Assembly (NCBI GenBank): GCA_002787695.1
Contig: PCXL01000011.1
Span: forward strand, 202,250 to 243,543
DNA length: 41,294 nt
Direction of reading: 5' to 3'
Source: Candidatus Zambryskibacteria bacterium CG10_big_fil_rev_8_21_14_0_10_42_12
GTDB taxonomy: Bacteria > Patescibacteriota > Minisyncoccia > Phycocordibacterales > 1-14-0-10-42-12
The notes beneath the pieces were generated by a model. The model worked only from the letters and a program-made list of their open reading frames with translations, was not told the DNA's origin and searched no databases. A program made the position numbers and the translations under genes. This document shows, piece by piece, positions 36,900-41,294 of this stretch; the first letter of the stretch is position 1; each line of letters starts with the position of its first letter.

Positions 36900-37871
36900 A
36901 TGTCAACTCACTCAATAATTCTTCCGTCAAAACCTCGTATCGTGGATGAAAAAGATTTCCATGGTGTATATGAAATTGATGGTCTATACCCAGGGTATGG
37001 ACACACTCTCGGTAATAGTCTCCGTCGTATTATTCTTTCATCACTCCCAGGTAACGCAATTACACGCGTAAAGATCTCCGGAGTTGCACACGAGTTTTCT
37101 ACTATGGATGGTGTCGAGGAAGATGTCATCACGATTTTACTTAACCTTAAGCGAGTGCGCATTCAGATGCACACAGATGAACCACAAACACTTACGCTCA
37201 AAAAGAAGGGTGATGGTGTCGTGACTGCAAAAGACATTGACGTACCAGGTCAGGTAGAAATCATGAACCCTGAACAGATTATTTGTCACTTGTCTAACAA
37301 AAATAGTGAGATCGAGATTGAAATGACTGTAGAACGAGGACTTGGTTTTGTTGCACGAGATCAGCGAGAGAAAGAGAAAGTAAACATTGGCGAGATCGCA
37401 CTTGATGCAAACTTCTCACCAATTCGACGTGCAACATATGAAGTTGAAAATATGCGCGTTGCAGACCGAACAGACTTTAACCGACTTCGACTCACACTCG
37501 AAACAGACGGTACGGTTACTCCTCGTGAGGCGCTTGAAAAATCAATTGAAATCATGATCCGTCAACTTTCCGCAATCATTGGTTTTGAAAGTGACAAGAT
37601 TATTGCCGAGAGCACAAAGTCTCCTGAAGTTTCAACAGAGACAGACAATGGTGAAGAAGAGCCAGATACAGAGGCGCTTAAAACACGCATCGAATTTCTA
37701 TCTCTTTCATCACGAACAGCTAACGCACTCCAGAATGCAAACATTCGCACTGTAGGCGGCCTTGCACGTAAGAAAGAGAAAGATCTACTATCAATTGATG
37801 GTCTTGGAGAAAAAGGTATCCAAGAAATCAAAGATGCGCTAGAATCTCTCGGAATCACTTTGAAGGAATAG
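36900..37871 (+). CDS. rpoA: RNA polymerase subunit alpha
   Basis: GYGHTLGNSLRRIILSSLPG; C-terminal HhH domain. Confidence 0.98.
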   Translation: MSTHSIILPSKPRIVDEKDFHGVYEIDGLYPGYGHTLGNSLRRIILSSLPGNAITRVKISGVAHEFSTMDGVEEDVITILLNLKRVRIQMHTDEPQTLTLKKKGDGVVTAKDIDVPGQVEIMNPEQIICHLSNKNSEIEIEMTVERGLGFVARDQREKEKVNIGEIALDANFSPIRRATYEVENMRVADRTDFNRLRLTLETDGTVTPREALEKSIEIMIRQLSAIIGFESDKIIAESTKSPEVSTETDNGEEEPDTEALKTRIEFLSLSSRTANALQNANIRTVGGLARKKEKDLLSIDGLGEKGIQEIKDALESLGITLKE

Positions 37872-37889
37872 GAGTAATTATATTTTATT

Positions 37890-38237
37890 ATGAGACACGG
37901 GAACGCAAATAGAAAATTCGGACGACCAGCACGACAGAGAAAGGCACTCTTGCGATCTTTGGCGCGTTCTTTAGTGATTCATGAACGAATTGAAACTACT
38001 GAAGCGAAAGCGAAAGAAGTTCGTCCTTATGTTGAAAAGCTTGTCACAAAAGGAAAAAAGGGTACACTAGCAAACACTCGCATACTTATTGCCGAAATCG
38101 GAGAACGTGCAGCAAAGAAAACAGTTGAAAAACTTGGAGAACGATACGAAAAACGAGCGGGCGGATACACACGTATTGTAAAACTACCTCGACGAATGAG
38201 TGACGGTAGTCCCATGGCTATAATTGAACTTGTATAA
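37890..38237 (+). CDS. rplQ: Ribosomal protein L17
   Basis: MRHGNANRKFGRPARQRKALLRSLARSLVIHERIETTEAKAKE. Confidence 0.98.
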   Translation: MRHGNANRKFGRPARQRKALLRSLARSLVIHERIETTEAKAKEVRPYVEKLVTKGKKGTLANTRILIAEIGERAAKKTVEKLGERYEKRAGGYTRIVKLPRRMSDGSPMAIIELV

Positions 38238-38241
38238 AGAT

Positions 38242-38586
38242 ATGAAGTACACCATAGACGCAACAGGAAAAAAACTAGGACGAGTAGCTACTGAAGCAGC
38301 AACTTTGCTTATGGGTAAAAATACACCTACATACGCTCGACACGAAGAAAGTGGCAATACAGTTGAAATCGTAAACGCAGGCGGCCTTTCTATTACACCA
38401 AAGAAGATGACGGACACAACATACACTCGCTACTCTGGATATCCAGGAGGTCTCAAGATTTCACGTATGGAACAAGTAGTAGAAAAGAAAGGCAAGAGTG
38501 AGCTAGTTCGTATAGCTGTAAAAGGCATGTTACCGAAGAACAAGCTTCAGGCTCGCATGATGAAAAACTTAACAATTTCTGAATAG
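38242..38586 (+). CDS. rplM: Ribosomal protein L13 (short)
   Basis: IDATGKKLGRVATEAATLLMGK; AVKGMLPKNKL. Confidence 0.95.
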   Translation: MKYTIDATGKKLGRVATEAATLLMGKNTPTYARHEESGNTVEIVNAGGLSITPKKMTDTTYTRYSGYPGGLKISRMEQVVEKKGKSELVRIAVKGMLPKNKLQARMMKNLTISE

Positions 38587-38590
38587 TATT

Positions 38591-38998
38591 ATGGCAGTAG
38601 AGAAAAACGAAAAATACATAGGGGCAACAGGACGACGTAAAACATCTACGGCTCGTGTACGTATTACACCTGCAAAATCAGCAAGTGTAACCGTGAACGA
38701 ACGAGACTATACCGTGTATTTTCCAACACAGGAACTTCGCGCGGTTGTCATGGATGCATTTAATACAGAAGGAGTCGCTGAAAAGTTTGCCGTTACTGTT
38801 AAAGTTGTTGGTGGTGGTATTCACTCACAAGCAGAAGCGGTACGACATGGTATTGCACGTGCGCTCGTGAAAAAAGACGAAATACTCCGAAAACCACTCA
38901 AAAAAGAAGGGTACCTTAAACGAGATCCTCGAACTAAGGAACGACGCAAGTTCGGTCTCAAAAAAGCTCGCAAGGCCCCACAATGGAGTAAGCGCTAG
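38591..38998 (+). CDS. rpsI: Ribosomal protein S9
   Basis: GATGRRKTSTARVRI; RKFGLKKARKAPQWSKR*. Confidence 0.98.
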   Translation: MAVEKNEKYIGATGRRKTSTARVRITPAKSASVTVNERDYTVYFPTQELRAVVMDAFNTEGVAEKFAVTVKVVGGGIHSQAEAVRHGIARALVKKDEILRKPLKKEGYLKRDPRTKERRKFGLKKARKAPQWSKR

Positions 38999-39057
38999 CA
39001 CCACGACATTGTGGTCAGAAAGGGATCGGGGAAACTGGGTGTTTCTCCGTGGAGGAA

Positions 39058-39088
39058 GGATTGGGAAAACCGTGGGTTTCCCAGATCC
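39058..39088. repeat. Hairpin in relic region downstream of rpsI
   Basis: GGAT-TGGGAAA...TTTCCCA-g-ATCC. Confidence 0.7.
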
Positions 39089-39092
39089 ACAG

Positions 39093-39107
39093 ATGGAGTA
39101 AGCGCTA
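39093..39107 (+). repeat. Direct repeat of the rpsI 3' end
   Basis: atggagtaagcgcta identical to 38983-38997. Confidence 0.85.
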
Positions 39108-39112
39108 ATCCA

Positions 39113-39136
39113 AGACAGCTCGAACGAGCTGTTTTT
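39113..39136 (+). terminator. Intrinsic terminator
   Basis: ACAGCTC-gaac-GAGCTGT followed by TTTT. Confidence 0.8.
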
Positions 39137-39138
39137 GG

Positions 39139-39168
39139 TTGACAAAGAAACGGTAACCGTCTTACAAT
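39139..39168 (+). promoter_or_regulatory. Promoter of HTH-grpE-dnaK
   Basis: TTGACA-N18-TACAAT. Confidence 0.75.
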
Positions 39169-39199
39169 ATTCCTACATTCTTGAGAATACCAGAATGTT
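39166..39199. promoter_or_regulatory. 34-bp dyad operator candidate overlapping the -10 of HTH-grpE-dnaK
   Basis: AATATtcctACATTCTTGAGAATACcagaATGTT; 28/34 match to 9721-9754. Confidence 0.75.
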
Positions 39200-39212
39200 T
39201 TGATATAAACAT

Positions 39213-39494
39213 ATGGGTCAATTAAGAAAAATTAGTCCACAGATGCTTGAGGTTCGCTTCAAAGGCATCGCCAATCATAGAAGGATTCAGATTCTGATTT
39301 TTATTGCAGAACATGATGGTGCAACACTCGAGAGTATAGTTTCTGAACTCGCATGTAACCTAAAGACAATTGCGGAACACACCAAGCGTCTCTCTGATGC
39401 ACAACTAATAGAAAAACAGCCCCAAGGGAGACACGTGATGCACTATCTATCACCTTCAGGAAGAATTTTATACAGATTTATTAGAAACTTTTAA
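39213..39494 (+). CDS. ArsR-like winged-HTH transcriptional regulator
   Basis: HRRIQILIFIAEHDGATLESIVSELACNLKTIAEHTKRLSDAQLIEKQPQGRHVMHYLSP. Confidence 0.85.
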   Translation: MGQLRKISPQMLEVRFKGIANHRRIQILIFIAEHDGATLESIVSELACNLKTIAEHTKRLSDAQLIEKQPQGRHVMHYLSPSGRILYRFIRNF

Positions 39495-39504
39495 TACAAA
39501 GTAT

Positions 39505-40053
39505 ATGAATGATGAACAACATGATGAAGTAATATACGACGATGAAAATCCTGAGATGGATGCCAAAGGATCAGTCAAAAAACTTCGTGAGAAATTAAAA
39601 GTGTCTGAAGAAAAAGCGCAGGAATATCTGACAGGATGGCAGAAGGCGAAAGCCGATCTTGTAAACCTGCGTAAAGAGGATGAGAAGCGAATGACTGATC
39701 GTCTCAAATTTGCAGAACAGACCCTTATCCTCGACCTTCTTCCTGTAATAGACAGCTTTGATATGGCGTTCGCCAACAAAAAAGCCTGGGAAGAACTACC
39801 GAAAGAATGGCGTACAGGAGTAGAGTATATTCACGCAAACCTTATGAGTACGCTCGAAAAATACGGTGCAAAGACTATTAATCCAATCAATGAACCATTT
39901 AATCCTGAATATCACGAAGCGATTGGGGCAATAGAGACAGATAAAGAGTCAGATGATCACAAGGTACTCGAGGTCATACAAAAAGGATTCAAAATGCATG
40001 ACAAAGTTATACGGACAGCAAAAGTAAAAGTGGGTGAATACAAAAGGAATTAA
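39505..40053 (+). CDS. grpE: GrpE nucleotide exchange factor
   Basis: C-terminal NPEYHEAIG...KVLEVIQKGFKMHDKVIRTAKVKVGEY. Confidence 0.95.
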   Translation: MNDEQHDEVIYDDENPEMDAKGSVKKLREKLKVSEEKAQEYLTGWQKAKADLVNLRKEDEKRMTDRLKFAEQTLILDLLPVIDSFDMAFANKKAWEELPKEWRTGVEYIHANLMSTLEKYGAKTINPINEPFNPEYHEAIGAIETDKESDDHKVLEVIQKGFKMHDKVIRTAKVKVGEYKRN

Positions 40054-40145
40054 TTATGGAAAAAAGGAAAAATGGAAAGATTGATACAATGCACATTTAT
40101 TAAACTTCAAAACTTATTAACTTATAACTTTTAAACAAAATTACT

Positions 40146-41294
40146 ATGGGAAAAATAATTGGAATCGATCTAGGAACAACAAACTCAGCAGTAGCCGTCA
40201 TGGAAGGTGGAGAACCTCGCGTACTTGAAAATGCAGAAGGTAATCGAACAACACCTTCTATTGTTGCACTTTCAAAAACAGGTGAACGCCTCGCAGGACT
40301 CCTCGCAAAACGACAAGCAGTGACAAATCCAACAAACACAGTCTTTCAAATCAAGCGATTTATCGGACATACATTTGATGAAGAAGCGGTACAGAAAGAT
40401 AAAAATGCTGTACCTTACGAAGTTAAAAAAGGGGCTGACGGTGGTGTACTCGTAAAAATGGGTGAAAAAGATTATCGACCAGAAGAAATCTCAGCAATGT
40501 TTCTTCAAAAACTCAAAGCAGATGCAGAAGCAAAACTTGGTGAACCAGTTACAGAAGCGATTATCACTGTACCCGCATACTTTAATGATGCACAACGAAA
40601 AGCTACAAAGGATGCAGGTAAAATTGCTGGTCTTGAAGTAAAGCGCATCATCAACGAACCAACAGCTGCAGCACTTGCATATGGTTTCAATAAGAAAAAA
40701 GACGAGCAAATCGCAGTCTTTGACTTCGGCGGCGGAACATTCGATATCTCTATTCTTGAAGTGGGGGATGACGTTGTTGAAGTAAAATCAACAGATGGAG
40801 ACAGTCACCTCGGCGGTAAAGACATTGACCAAAAGATTATCAGCTATCTCGCAGATGAATTTCTAAAATCAGACGGTATCGATCTTCGTAAGGATCCTTT
40901 GGCTCTCCAACGTCTTGATGAGGCCGCTGAGAAGGCCAAAATTGAGCTTTCAAGCGCTTCGGAGACGGAAATCAACATTCCCTTCATTACATCAGGAGCA
41001 GAGGGTCCAAAACACCTTTTAATCAAACTCTCACGTGCAAAACTAGAAGAACTCGCCGATGAATTTATCAAACGATCAATAGATATTACCAAGCGAGCTA
41101 TCGAAGCATCGCCATTCAAAGTAGAAGATATTGACGAAGTGATTCTGGTGGGAGGACAGACACGCATGCCGAAAATTATCGAAGAAGTTAAAAAATTCTT
41201 TGGTAAAGAACCAAACAAATCTATTAACCCAGACGAAGTGGTTGCACTCGGCGCAGCAATCCAAGGAGGTATTATTTCGGGTGATGTGAAGGAT
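40146..41294 (+). CDS. dnaK: Chaperone DnaK, truncated by window end (not in ORF track)
   Basis: [55 protein letters not shown]. Confidence 0.97.
   Translation, partial: MGKIIGIDLGTTNSAVAVMEGGEPRVLENAEGNRTTPSIVALSKTGERLAGLLAKRQAVTNPTNTVFQIKRFIGHTFDEEAVQKDKNAVPYEVKKGADGGVLVKMGEKDYRPEEISAMFLQKLKADAEAKLGEPVTEAIITVPAYFNDAQRKATKDAGKIAGLEVKRIINEPTAAALAYGFNKKKDEQIAVFDFGGGTFDISILEVGDDVVEVKSTDGDSHLGGKDIDQKIISYLADEFLKSDGIDLRKDPLALQRLDEAAEKAKIELSSASETEINIPFITSGAEGPKHLLIKLSRAKLEELADEFIKRSIDITKRAIEASPFKVEDIDEVILVGGQTRMPKIIEEVKKFFGKEPNKSINPDEVVALGAAIQGGIISGDVKD

Noticed and set aside
39166-39199. Operator as CIRCE or HAIR element
   Set aside because: CIRCE is TTAGCACTC-N9-GAGTGCTAA and HAIR is CTTGAGT-N7-ACTCAAG; the observed ACATTCT-TG-AGAATGT dyad matches neither.

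Overview
This 41.3-kb window looks like a reduced bacterial chromosome of the Candidate Phyla Radiation / Parcubacteria type. That assignment is inferred from gene content: truncated AlaRS, short L13, MltG, DUF5667/DUF5671 proteins and an ATP-cone nuclease. In order it contains: a frameshifted PAS/HisKA_2 histidine kinase; tRNA-Ala(TGC) on the minus strand; a membrane-anchored trypsin-like protease; a complete F-type ATP synthase operon (atpI-like-B-E-F-H-A-G-D-C) whose c subunit carries a two-carboxylate Na+-type motif; two tiny minus-strand membrane ORFs flanking atpC; zwf-pgl; an ECF sigma factor with a DUF5667 partner; ychF; leuS with a large insert; a sigma-region-4/HARE-HTH protein; mltG, mnmA, an ATP-cone/PD-(D/E)XK nuclease, mgtC, an ogt-like gene, pcm and a type-4-like UDG without Fe-S cysteines; pepF, M29 aminopeptidase and alaS; infA-rpmJ-rpsM-rpsK-rpsD-rpoA-rplQ-rplM-rpsI; and HTH regulator-grpE-dnaK, with dnaK running off the end. 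No CRISPR array, transposase or prophage is visible. The best leads are: (1) a 34-bp dyad operator (28/34 identical) shared by the HTH-grpE-dnaK operon and the zwf-pgl operon; (2) a 423-nt in-frame leuS insert bounded by ~30-nt imperfect inverted repeats; (3) recurrent inverted duplication of gene 3' ends that places stop codons inside hairpins; (4) relic gene ends next to ychF and rpsI; (5) several unassigned structured intergenic RNA candidates. All family calls come from motif recognition by eye; no database search was run.
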